From: Aporrectodea caliginosa | Lineage: Eukaryota; Annelida; Clitellata; Crassiclitellata; Lumbricidae | Assembly (NCBI GenBank): GCA_020284085.1 | Contig: JACEVL010000130.1 | Coordinates: 1,545,908-1,609,907 of the forward strand | DNA length: 64,000 nt | Direction of reading: 5' to 3' | In this document: piece after piece, positions 35,167 to 45,600 of the stretch | Layout of the letters: each line of letters starts with the position of its first letter | Position numbering within the stretch: position 1 is the first letter of the stretch | Translations under genes and position numbers: made by a program | Notes under the pieces: model-generated | What the model was told of the DNA's origin: nothing | What the model saw: the letters and a program-made list of their open reading frames with translations, nothing else | Database searches by the model: none

Positions 35167-35666
35167 ATGGAAAGATAAAGCGGTGAGCCTAGAAACGAAA
35201 ACAAGAATTGTAAAAGCAATGATAATACCAGTGGTGCTGTACGGGTGCGAGACATGGACAAAAACCAAAGCACTAGAGAAGAAAATCGATGCATGTGAAA
35301 TGTGGATTTGGAGGAGAATGCTGAGGGTCTCCTGGACTGAGAAGATAACAAATGAACATATACTGGAAGAGATAGGACACCTAAGAGGACAAATGACACT
35401 GAGGCAAAGAGCGGCGAGACAGAAAATGATGTACTTTGGCCATGTGATGCGTGCGGACGGCATGGAAAAGGAGATGATGCTGGCGTGTGGGGAGGGAAGA
35501 CGAGGAAGAGGACGACCAAGAAAGAGATGGATGGAGGAGATACACGAGACAATGAGGATGAATCTTCCGGAACTGAGAGAGGCGACGAGAGATCGGAACA
35601 CATGGAGAAGGCTGACTATGGCAGTCGCTAGGATTCAGCGAATCGACAGCACAAGGTGACAAGGTG
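35167..35666 (+). mobile_element. 5'-truncated LINE insertion with target duplication
   Basis: Flanked by AAGACCAAAT (35157-35166 and 35667-35676). It encodes an open 158-residue C-terminal part of an endonuclease-reverse transcriptase polyprotein: IIPVVLYGCETWTKTKAL, WRRMLRVSW, YFGHVMRADGMEKEMML, GRGRPRKRWMEEIH and RDRNTWRRL. These motifs are typical of LINE C-termini. The tail is AAGGTGAC-repetitive. Confidence 0.85.
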
Positions 35667-36453
35667 AAGACCAAATTCTGGCCAACAAACATGGAAGCTT
35701 TGACCAGATATATTCTGTTGAGTTTGAAACGTGTATCTGTTGTTGAGTTTTGTAATTGTAATTGGATATTTATATAGCACAACTTATAGAAAAACTAATC
35801 AGAGGTGCTTTAGTTCATTATAATTTAGTTCATGCTCTTATATAATCATCAGTCAGATATATTTTGAGTAATGACACACACATTTGGTAAAGGTATTTCG
35901 TTGCAACAGTGACATATTCTGACAGATTTTATAGATCACTTGCCAGAGTATGACAACAGAAATGAGGTAAAAAGGTGCAAGTGGTTCTCCTGCTCTGGAA
36001 AAATATCAGCAATTTTATCAGAATTGACATTATGTGTTTTACTAGCAATGGTTCCAATAGGCACTTACTTTATTATGCATGTCAGGTATGGTGCATTTTG
36101 TGACTTTCAGGTAACTTGCAGCAATGGTGCCATTGGTTGGAATACAGACAGGATGCTGCTCATTCTGGAATGCGTGACAAGGATATGGACGATTTACTGG
36201 AGTGTTAACTCTGTATTGGCAACTCTCTTGTGCATGCAAACAAGTCAGCCCAACCGTCAAGAAAATGTGGACGCCCATCGGCACTTGAACTCATTCCCAG
36301 AGATGCAACAGTGACCAAGTGCAGTGCTAAAGAAATTCGTGCTAACATTGACATACTGACAAATGGTATAGTTCACAGGCCAGAATATGACAACAAAAAA
36401 GAGGCAACAATGTGCAAGCTGTTCCTTTATACCGGCAAAACGCATATTATATA

Positions 36454-37227
36454 CACGGTGATTCATTAAAAAACGTCCCCCTACATAAGTTGGCATAACT
36501 CATGTAGATGACCATCAATTTTACTGAAATTTCATAACAATGACGCTTGATGCTCTAGCCAAGTGCTACATAAATTGTTTCACATTCAAAGCCAAAATGA
36601 CGTAACGCGAATGACGAAACTAATGACGTCACGACTATCTCGACAAAATAGTGTTTACCGAAGAAGATAAACATGCTATAACATTTCTAAGAAAGAATAA
36701 AAATTACGGTGCAAAGGAATTTTCAGATGTTCTACTAAAACAGGGACTTTTACCAGACATTCGTGACATTTCCGATGAGTATTTCATCTTCAGCAGGATA
36801 GCGCTCCTGCGCACAGAGCCTGGGACACTGTTGCGTTACTGGAAACTGAAACACCTGATTTCATCCCGCCTACTTTGTGGCAACCCAACAGCCCTGATTT
36901 AAATCCAGTGGACTATAAGATATGGAGTGTCATGCAAGAGAAGGTCTACAGATCTCGAATATGTGATGTAAGTGAGTTGCGAAGTCGAATTGTGGAGGCA
37001 TGGGACGAAATGGTTCAGCGCATCATTGATGAATCAGTCAAACAGTGGCGTACTCGTCTTCGCGCATGCGTAGCTTCCAAAGGGGGTCAATTTGAACATA
37101 AACTTTAACTTTCCTAATGTTTAGAAATAACTCCTCTGTCTTCCTTTAAAATTTCTTTCACATAGCATGACATTTGACGGAGTTACAGTGAAATATGCAG
37201 AGGGACGTTTTTTAATGAATCACCGTG
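36454..37227 (+). mobile_element. Mariner-like element, internally deleted
   Basis: Perfect 26-bp inverted ends CACGGTGATTCATTAAAAAA are flanked by TA. N-terminal FTEEDKHAITFLRKNKNYG and C-terminal QQDSAPAHRAWDTVALLE plus NSPDLNPVDYKIWSVMQEKV survive, the latter with the final catalytic region of the mariner/IS630 superfamily. The middle is missing and frames are shifted. It sits inside the piggyBac element. Confidence 0.9.
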
Positions 37228-37579
37228 TAGTGTGATAAATGTTCATTACTGTTTTGTTCCAGGCAGAAAGTCCTTCAAGATGGAGCACAGGAAGTGACAA
37301 ATGTGATAGAGCACAGCTAGTTGTCTAGAGAGCTTAACTCACTAGCAATTGAACATAATTTGTTATTATTAATCATATTCTGCTTATATTGCATTTCACG
37401 TTGTCGAGTTTCACTTGTGACCCAATGTCCATTCCAGTGGACACCCCAAGGGGGGGACCAACATTTATTTTTTCACAAAAAATCTACCTGAACCCATTAC
37501 ACTGTGTCTATTCAATGCCAAAACCAGTGAGAAACATTTTTTCTGCTGTAGAAAATTAATTCAGGTCTGAAAGGGTTAA

Positions 37580-38470
37580 GCCACAGAGAGGAAAAGGGGA
37601 AGAGGAGGAAGAGAAGTTGAAGGATGGTTGGTTGGCGAATTAGGAAGATATTGTCGCAGCGATGGCTTCAATTTCTATATCGTCGGTTGAGCAGTAAATT
37701 TGATATGAAGTCCAGCATTAATGGCTTAGTAGTCAATTATTATTAGGAGTCTATGAATTCAGAAGTCTGGTACCAGCGCAGCAAGAATAACTAGACCGAT
37801 TGTTTCATGCATGCTCTGAAGTTCGTAGTGATATGCCGCAAGTACCATCACAACTAAACTTCTTATCACCACTATATGTACTGCATTACTAGGCCTACAC
37901 AATAGTAGGCCTACACATGTTTGGAAGTTACTCCCATAAAACATCGTCGAGAGATGGCGCTTTGCAGATGTTTTGGACGGAACCATCGAGTAAAAATAGT
38001 TTATGTATAGGCCTAGGTTTAATGCTCTGGACGTAATTAACAGGTTTCAGCATAAGCAAAAGGTCGTGAAATTGCTGTTAAAGACATTCTGTGAACGTTT
38101 CGGACATCGCCTTTCTTTGTGTTGTTTGGTTCCTCTGGACCCTCACTTGTTTGCATCTGCAACAATGCATCAGAGTCCGATTCAGTGTACTAAATTTCAG
38201 TAATGGTGTAGGCCTATGCGTCCTTCTTGGTTTCCCTTCTTTTTCTGTTCATGCGATCGAAGTGAACCAATCCGAAAATCATCAACTGCTGTAGAAACGA
38301 AGTTAATTCGTACATGTTGTTCAACATGTGCGTTTCATGTAGCTTATGTACCCAGCTTACACTCTACACCTCTGTGTATGTCCGTACGTGCGTGTGCCTG
38401 TGTGCGCGTGCATGTGTGTGTATTAACGTGCACAGGGTAGCACCCCTTTATCCTCCCTAATAAGCTTCAC
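37580..38470. other. Non-coding stretch
   Basis: Four TAGGCCTA octamers fall in this segment (37890, 37906, 38008 and 38209), with a CA/TG-rich piece near 38.38-38.43 kb. No exon recognised. Confidence 0.4.
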
Positions 38471-38614
38471 ATGCCCCGGTTGAACCTCAGCAACCCTTGG
38501 AGCACTTTGGTCTCTGTAGATCGTCTGCAGTCGGATAACGGGAAGCGACGTTTGGCTTCGATCGACGATACGCCGAGAGAAAGAAACGTCCTGGAGCCGT
38601 CTCCTCTTAGACGG
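38471..38614 (+). CDS. Weak candidate coding exon
   Basis: An ATG-initiated open frame (MPRLNLSNPWSTLVSVDRLQ, then GKRRLASIDDTPRERNVLEP) in GC-richer DNA could be cut by a GTAAAG donor at 38615. It would join in phase 0 to the small exon at 39250. The upstream acceptor context is poor and the frame is also open on the other strand, so this is tentative. No family recognised. Confidence 0.2.
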
Positions 38615-39249
38615 GTAAAGGGCGTCTCGGGTCACGAGGTCATGCCATTGGGTTCGCTGCCTTTGCCGGTTAAGTTACGCCATGTGTCAAACTTTTCAAA
38701 ATGTTTGCACAATCCGACCATCAAGTCTCGCAACTTAAGAACACCCAGATACACATAGACAGATCTATGCACTGCAGCCAAAGTCTAATCAGACTCCATA
38801 TCGTCTTCTCAGTCAGCTTTCCACATTGTGCACCGTAATGTGTATGCTTCCGTAGGCCTATACGTCCTTCTTCTGGTTTTCTTTCGTTTTTCCTTCCTTC
38901 GATATATGCATCATTGCATCATACTTGGCGTAGCATAACGGGTTATTCAGAATGATTAAGCTTATACATTATTCTTTGTAATGTGTCCAAGTGTATCAAT
39001 TCCAAACTCAGATAGCTGTATTTGTATTTCGACTTCATAAGTGCATGGCAGACTATGTTGCTTCCCATGCATAGAACTATATTATCTCAAACGTCTATCT
39101 GACTCTGAGTCATAAATGCCCAATACAGATATACATGGCTTATAGCTTATAATGTTACGATATATAATTTAGTGTAATATAAGCGGAAATTTATTTACAA
39201 TAGCTTGATTGGAAAACATTGAAGGTCAGCATTCTTTTTTTTATTTCAG

Positions 39250-39307
39250 TGTTTAGTTGACCGACCCGGTTTCATCAGCACCATGCTGTCTCTAAACAGA
39301 TTCGGGA
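39250..39307 (+). CDS. Weak candidate 58-nt exon
   Basis: A strong acceptor (TTCTTTTTTTTATTTCAG) and a strong donor (GGGA|GTGAGT) bracket 58 nt that are open in one frame as CLVDRPGFISTMLSLNRFG. Good splice sites are the only support; no homology recognised. Confidence 0.25.
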
Positions 39308-40799
39308 GTGAGTCAGCGCGAGTCTTGAAGCCTGTCAGAAAATAACTGGCTGCCATCCATTGTCTCCCAAACAGAAATTAACCGAAGAGTTGAGTCTGGA
39401 AAGTAATAACTCAAGCGGAGTCAGTTAGACCTTCATAAAAAGGTGCGAGGCTATGGCTTAAAAAACTGTGACAGGAAAATGCATACGAAAGGGTCCTGAT
39501 GGCTATAAAGGTCGAAAATGGTTTTGTGAAAATAACGTATACAAGTTCCATAGATGCTTACTATAGAGGATAGAAAAGGGCGCCCTCTGGCAGATGTTCT
39601 CGATAAGCGACAGACAAACAATGTGCTTCGGCGGCGCCTTATGAGTACCGTCAGCCAGACATGACTGAGCGCTTTATCTATCTACACTGGATCTATTATA
39701 CTAATGTTCGTCATTTAAGAAATCAGTTGTTCGTGTGTTTACGTGATAGGGTGCTAGGCATTGTGTAACCGTTAACGGGATGTTAGGTGTTTAGGCGTCA
39801 GGTGTTTAGACGGTCGTCTGTTTAAGTAAACGGGTCTATATCGAGACATGTCTATAAGCGTTTGGAGTCGGCTTCCAGGTGGTCTGGTCTTCAAGTACCC
39901 GATGTTTACTAGTCTAGGTGTTGGGGCGTCCGCTCGTTTTCTGGATGGTCTCGACAGCCCATGGAAATGGAATAGAAGCAGAGGATGAAAAATAGCGAAG
40001 TCAATGGGTCGGTCGGCTGTCGAAATACCGATTGACTGTCGGTCGTCGCTCCGTTCACCTGCTCCACCTCAAACGCTCAACCAATACATTTATCTACTGC
40101 CTCTCCTTTATCTGAAAAGTAAACCGCCCACAACACGTAATACATCATTGAGATCTTAACGAACAGGGATGGATGGATGGATGTAAGCATATCGTATATT
40201 AAGAGAGGAGTTGCTGAGCATATAGGTCGGTCGGGCAATGTTCATTGTTTACTTCACGCCGCATTAGAAGTCAATCCATCACTTGTTGCCCTGTTTCTAC
40301 TCAGTCTACGCTCCATTCCTACTCCACCTTTCCATTTCCCTCTCTCAACCCACCCCACACCCATTCCCGTGCATCCTCTAACCCTTTCCCAGCATCCGCT
40401 TTCAAAGCAGCCGCCTAAGATGGCGGCTGAGGTTTCAGCAACAGGAGATTTATCAGCAGCAAGTGACGACCGACTCATCCATCAACATTATGATCGAACC
40501 GTCTTCCCTTCCTGCTCCCCATGCAGTGACATCGCCCCTCCCCCATGGGCCATCTGGTGGCATCCATCATAATTACACCAAAGATAAACTCATTAGGAGC
40601 TTTCACTTATTGCCGCCGCCTCTCTTTTACAATCTGCTCCAGTTGTAAAGATCTTAGACGAGCAGAAGAACCCGGTCTCAGCACTGAGAGAGAGAGAGAG
40701 CCTCTGGCGTCTGATGTATATCGTTGCTTTGTAGCCACTGCAGAGTCAGCGCCACTTCTCCTCTGAAGACGACTAGAGCGCCTTAGCCACAGACGGACT

Positions 40800-40833
40800 T
40801 ATGTTTCGAGAGGTTTCTTTGGTAGGCTATATA

Positions 40834-40865
<32 letters not shown>

Positions 40866-41440
40866 GGCAGAGCACGCCTAATTATCTTCGATCCTCCTCC
40901 GATCCATTTCCAAATGATCGTCGGAGATTATCACTTCTTCTTCTACACGAACATACATTCGTATAAATCTTACACCCAACGCATGGAAATATATAATGCA
41001 GAAGGAGGAGGAGCAGGAGGAGGAGCAGGAGGAGGAAGAAGAGGAAGAGGAGGAAGAGGAGGAGGGAAAGGAGGAGGAAGAGGAGGAGTTGTGTGTGTGT
41101 TTGATATATATATATATATATATGCATGTATGTGTGTATGTATATATATCAAACACTTTGAAACACAGAGACAAAAATACGTGTGTGTTTGATATATGCA
41201 GTATATTATATCAAACACACACGCGCGCGCTCGCGCGCTCGCACAGACACGTTCATACACACACCTACACACACACACACACACACTAGAGACACACACA
41301 CACACACCTAGAGACACACACACCTGCACACACACCTGCACACACCTACACCGACACACACACCTACACATACACCTACATACACGTGCACACCTACACC
41401 TACACACGCACACACGCATACATATTCACACACAAACACA
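40800..41440. repeat. Cluster of TA, GGA and CA microsatellites
   Basis: (TA)n at about 40832-40864 and 41105-41122, (GGA)n with GAA/GCA variants at about 41005-41086, and CA-rich DNA from 41213 to 41440. Two TTTGATATATA...ATATCAAA inverted pairs are embedded. Confidence 0.85.
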
Positions 41441-41877
41441 CACAGACATAATTCGGTGTCTACAATGAAATAGCTGATACACAGATTATTATAACCCGAG
41501 GCAAATGCATTTTCGCTCTCTTTGTATGCATGATATTGCTCCTGCTGTGTGTGATTCCTGCCATCTGCCGTTCGGTCTCAGTTATAAGTAATAAATTATC
41601 GTCTGCGCTGTGTAAACACTGTCTCGTGCGACCTGTCATCGCCACAGCACAGCACTTGTAATGGATCGATTATCTACGGGTATCCATACTGTCTTCTGTG
41701 ATTGGCACAAGAAAGGGAGAGCGCGCCACGCTGTTCATGATGGACAGCGAGAAAAACTCACCAGAGCAAAACTTCAACGGATGATTTATTCCATACTTTC
41801 ATTCCTAATTGGACTTTTATATGCATCTACTTTCTCCTCTGCATGCATTAAACCTTCTTGATCCTGCGCGTCTATGT

Positions 41878-41962
41878 TCTCTTCCTCTTCCTCCTCCTCC
41901 CCTTCTTCTTCTTCCTCCTCCTCTTCCTCCTCCTCCTCCTCCTCCTCCTCCTCCTACTCCTC
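41878..41962 (+). repeat. (CTC/CTT)n pyrimidine tract
   Basis: Strand-asymmetric CTC-CTT triplets of the type that can form triplex DNA. Open frames reading poly-Leu, poly-Ser or poly-Pro here are repeat artefacts. Confidence 0.9.
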
Positions 41963-42433
41963 CATCATCTGACTCTTCCATGCCCCGTTGTCGCTTTCTT
42001 TTCACTTCTTTTCGTTCGTTTCTTTTCTTCTCCGCATCTTTCTTCTCTCCTCTTCTTTCCCATCGTCTCCCCTTGCTTCCCACTCCAGACAGCCCCATTG
42101 CGCTGCTCTCCTCCTCTTACCTCTGACCTAAGCTCCTCCCGATATGTAAAGCAACGTAGCCACGACTCGTGGGTCAACGCAAGTATAGTCTAACCTACGG
42201 GCATAAGACATGTGCACTGACCATGCAATGGACGTCCATGGCCGAACCGTATTATATGTATACTATAGTTTCAAGTAGGTTAATGCAGAGCTTTTGCCAT
42301 ATACATATACGTATACGACGACGTTAATGGTGATATACTGAATGCAACGGATGAACCGAAGCAGATGCATTGAGTTCAATGGACACCACAGACTATACAA
42401 CGAATCACCATTCATTCAGTCATCATCAAACAT

Positions 42434-42434
<1 letters not shown>

Positions 42435-42491
<57 letters not shown>
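42435..42491 (+). repeat. (CAG)19
   Basis: An uninterrupted run of 19 CAG triplets. The plus-strand frame reads poly-Gln but has no exon context. A second pure tract of 20 units is at 57976-58035. Confidence 0.9.
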
Positions 42492-42492
<1 letters not shown>

Positions 42493-42499
42493 CTCTGCC

Positions 42500-43760
42500 A
42501 ATGATGATTCTGAGAAACACGATATCCAAAAATGCATACAGGACAGACTACATTGTCAGTGCAGATTCAATAACACCCATGGCATTAATGAAACAGACAC
42601 ATGCATGCAGGCATGGTTAGATAGTACGACTTGTGAATGCTGTGGGCATGCTTGGTCAAACTGCATGAACGTGAGAAATTGTAGAAATTGGTTTATACAG
42701 ATGCGAAGAATTTTGAATTTTGTGCTGTTGAGCAAGATTTGAAGTAGTTTTTCGTTTGATAGTTTACCTAGAAAATACATGCGAAGGGGATCCAATTGGC
42801 ATAATTATATGAGTCGGTTTTTGCAGGACATTTTTGCGGAAGACAAAATGCGATCAAGAATTAAATTCCCCACTTAATTGGCACAAAATGTGAAAAGGCG
42901 TTAAGGAGTGGTTTCGGTTCTGTGAAAAGTGTCCTATAGCTCTCAGGCTATGCTGTGCTCTCATCTGCAAAGTCTTCAATACTGCAGTCGTCATTACTGC
43001 TATCTTCACGTAAGTACTCCATTGCAGGACATCTGGGATATCATCGGTATGTCTATGGCTTAAAAGATTTTAGTGTTTGCCATATTGAGCAGTCTAAGCT
43101 TGATTTCAGACTCTCAAAATATAAATCAAGAGTTTTAATCACATCTTTTTCAAATTCCTGCAACCTTGTGACGTTCTGTGCACTGGCTTAGTATATTATG
43201 AAACAGAATACATGCATCATCAGACAAAATGAAAGCAACTGGATGACGAGACAAAACAATATTGCACCCTGTCCAGTGTCCATACGTCCACTGCCATTTC
43301 GTCTAATTTTATTTGAATTCTGTTCATATAAACGGTAACCATATCCTTCAAGCATGTATACATGTTCCCGCGTTCAGGTATTTATACATGCATGTGTGAA
43401 CTGTCCGTTCCAGTTTGGTAGATATAGGATACAGTATAGTATACATACATGGATAGGATATACTATACATGCAATGCATGCACGTAGTAGCCCATTACTA
43501 ATGTTCATATGATATCTATGTATGCGAGCTGCAGGAGACGTTGACTTATGCTTTGAATTAAGGCTGGCCCGTCAACGATGTCGTCGGCTCATCTGGAATC
43601 CATCGACCCCTTGAAACCTTTGCTCAACGAACGACAGATACAAAGGACTCCAACACCCTCAAGGACGGAGGAAACGAAGGATGGATCAAAGCCAACAGAA
43701 GACACCGAAAGAAGGTTCACAAGGAATGACGAATAGATAGATGGACAGCACAAAGAGTTA
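42500..43760. other. Non-coding stretch
   Basis: AT-rich single-copy-looking DNA with TACATG-type repeats at 43.38-43.53 kb. An ATG frame at 42949-43011 lies between a CTATAG acceptor-like site and a CAC|GTAAGTAC donor, but nothing supports coding. Confidence 0.35.
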
Positions 43761-43769
43761 AGGCCGCAG

Positions 43770-43903
43770 GGTAATTGGACTGACTGACTGACAGACTGAT
43801 GGATGGACGTAAGGAGTGACGGATGGATGGACGGAAGGAGTGACTGACAGATGGATGGAATAGACGGAAGGAGTGATTGACAGACGGATGGATGGATGGA
43901 CGT
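43770..43903 (+). repeat. GGATGGACGGAAGGAGTGAC minisatellite
   Basis: Three to four imperfect 35-40 bp units mixing GGATGGATGGACG and GAAGGAGTGACTGACAGAC. It resumes at 44357 (GGATGGAAGGAGTGACTGATGG) beyond the inserted MITE. Confidence 0.8.
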
Positions 43904-43905
43904 AT

Positions 43906-44354
43906 GGGCGTCCGGAGGGGCAAGGAAGCATTTCCCCCTGGATTTTGCATATATTTAAAAAATTACTAATCATCTTAGTTTCAAACAATAAATGGCTATA
44001 ATTTTTTCCACAGTTTTTTTTATCCAAACTAGTAAAAATAACCTGAAAATTAAAAATATATATAAAACATTGAAACTTTTTAAAGTTTTATGTTTGAAAT
44101 AAACGTTCAGATATAGCTGAAAACGGATTCCAGAACGCTAAAAACAGGCTCCATATATCATGTCATATGCTTCCAAAATCTGGCGTCTGTGGGGATCCGC
44201 GCCAGACATCCTAATCGCGGGAGCGAGCTCTGAGGGTGGCCTGATATATAGCTTGCTTTCGGCACTCTTGTTAGTTAACCGTGCCAACAATTAAAAACTT
44301 TGCCTCCTTAAACAAATTTTTTGCCCCGTTCCTAAAAAATTCCTGCGGACGCCC
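43906..44354. mobile_element. MITE inserted in a minisatellite
   Basis: Ends GGGCGTCCGGAGGGGCAAGG and (complement) GGGCGTCCGCAGGAATTTTT are inverted over about 9-10 bp, with similar GGGGCAA motifs further in. The interior is AT-rich without coding capacity. The minisatellite on both sides is the same repeat, so the insertion point is clear. Confidence 0.7.
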
Positions 44355-44399
44355 ATGGATGGAAGGAGTGACTGATGGACGTACCGAAATGACAAGAGA

Positions 44400-44405
44400 G
44401 AGAGC

Positions 44406-44437
<32 letters not shown>

Positions 44438-44470
44438 AGAAAAAACAGACAGACAGACAGACAGACAGAG
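44400..44470 (+). repeat. (ACAG)n microsatellite
   Basis: Two blocks of ACAG repeats separated by AAGAAAAA and preceded by GAGA repeats. It resembles (ACAG)n at 47250-47300 and its complement at 58380-58432. Confidence 0.9.
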
Positions 44471-44654
44471 AGAGGGGATGGAGGAAGATAGGGAGGGAGA
44501 GACACAGAGAGACACAGTGAGAGACAGAGGGTGTGAGGCGGCGCTGTGGCTTGAGTGGAGTCTGCTTCGTCGAAATCAACACTTGATCGAAAGCGATGAG
44601 TTTATTCGTTGGCTCTTTTCTTCCTTCGCTTAATCGCTGCGATGATGGCCTACC

Positions 44655-45125
44655 CTCCTCCTCCTGCCTCCTCCTCCTGCCTCCTCCTCCTTCTCCTCCT
44701 CCTTCTCCTCCTCTTACTCCTTCTCCTCCTCCTCCGCCTTCTCCTCCTCCTCTCCTCCTCCTGCTCTTCTTCCTCCTTCTCCTCCTCCTCCGCCTCCTCC
44801 TCCTCCACCTTCTTCTCCTCCTCCTCCTCCTCCACCTTCTTCTCCTCCTCCCTCTCCTCCTACTCCTTCTCCTCTCCTCCTCTCATCCTCCTCTTCCTCC
44901 TCCTGCTCCTCCTCTTCTCTTCTTCCTCCTCCTCCTCCCGCCTCCTCCTCCACCTTCTTCCTCCTCCTCCTCCTGCTTCTCCTCCTCACTCCGCCTCCTC
45001 CCTTCTCCTCCTCCTCCTTCTTCTCCTCCTCCTCCCTCCTCCTCCGCCTCCTCTCCTCCACTCTACTCCTCCTGACTCCTCCTCCGCACCTTCTTCTCCT
45101 CGTCGACTCTTCTCCTCCTCCTCCT
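44655..45125 (+). repeat. 470-bp (CTC/CCT)n pyrimidine tract
   Basis: Near-continuous CTCCTC and CTTCTC repeats with scattered G. The purine strand is (GAG)n. The 150-200 residue open frames are low-complexity artefacts. Such mirror-like tracts are candidates for H-DNA. Confidence 0.95.
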
Positions 45126-45139
45126 CAGCAACCTCTCCC

Positions 45140-45600
45140 GCCGCTCAAGTGATGAACGGAAGATTGCTCGGCTGCAGACACCTGCCAACGCGTTCCTGGT
45201 GCCATGGTGCCACTGATGCAGTTGATGCTGCAGAGGCAATTAAGAGGTGACCAACCACAGCCACGAAGATATATACACACTAAACAGGCGTAAACTGGCC
45301 AGGATATATAGAACATATGGGTCGTCAGTAAATCATATAGGAGGGCAGCGATGTCTAATGAAGCAGATCGTCGATCGACCTCAGCAACTGGTCTGAGCCG
45401 CTCAAGTGATGAGGAAGATTGCTCGTCTGGACCTGCCAACGCGTTCTCGGTGATGGATGGTGCCATGGTGCCACTGCTGCCGTTGATGCTGCAGAGGCAA
45501 TTAAGTGACCAACCACAGCCCAGAAGATATATACACACTAAACAGGCGTAAACTGGCCAGGATAGAACATATGAGTCGACAGTAAATCATATAGGACAGC
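45140..45600 (+). repeat. Diverged tandem duplication of about 200 bp
   Basis: Unit 1 (about 45145-45345) and unit 2 (about 45391-45600) share CGCTCAAGTGATGA, CCTGCCAACGCGTTC, GCTGCAGAGGCAATTAAG and ACACTAAACAGGCGTAAACT. Unit 2 holds an ATG-to-TAA frame of 66 residues (45351-45551; MSNEADRRSTSATGLSRSSD...). The indels between units include one of about 10 nt and are not codon-spaced, which argues against coding. Confidence 0.8.

Larger units (their letters stand above)
34153..37575 (+). mobile_element. piggyBac-family transposon, degenerate and nested
   Basis: Inverted ends CCCTTTCAGACC are flanked by TTAA at both sides (34149-34152, 37576-37579), the piggyBac target signature. An acidic N-terminal segment (VSEIEDMSNDEEDDNPVVAA) lies at 34.64-34.80 kb. 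C-terminal remnants occur twice: PEYDNRNEVKRCKWFSCSGK near 35.94 kb and RPEYDNKKEATMCKLF near 36.38 kb, resembling the terminal Cys-rich finger of piggyBac transposases. Palindromic AATGTCCATT..AATGGACATT motifs stand near both ends. A LINE fragment and a mariner element have landed inside it. Confidence 0.85.

Noticed and set aside
40419..40572. ATGGCGGCTGAG start in an AAGATGGCGGC context as a first exon
   Set aside because: Attractive start context and a YY1-like motif, but no convincing donor in frame and no recognisable protein; too weak to annotate.
42342..42620. Frame with a 17-Gln run as a polyglutamine protein
   Set aside because: Caused by (CAG)19; no splice sites or conserved flanks.
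42949..43012. Short ATG exon ending at CAC|GTAAGTAC
   Set aside because: Good donor but only chance-level coding evidence and no downstream partner exon.
43770..43903. CRISPR-like array
   Set aside because: Repeats are imperfect, contiguous and without unique spacers; this is an animal minisatellite.
44596..45250. Frames of 159 and 213 residues rich in Leu, Ser and Pro
   Set aside because: Low-complexity translation of the (CTC)n tract.
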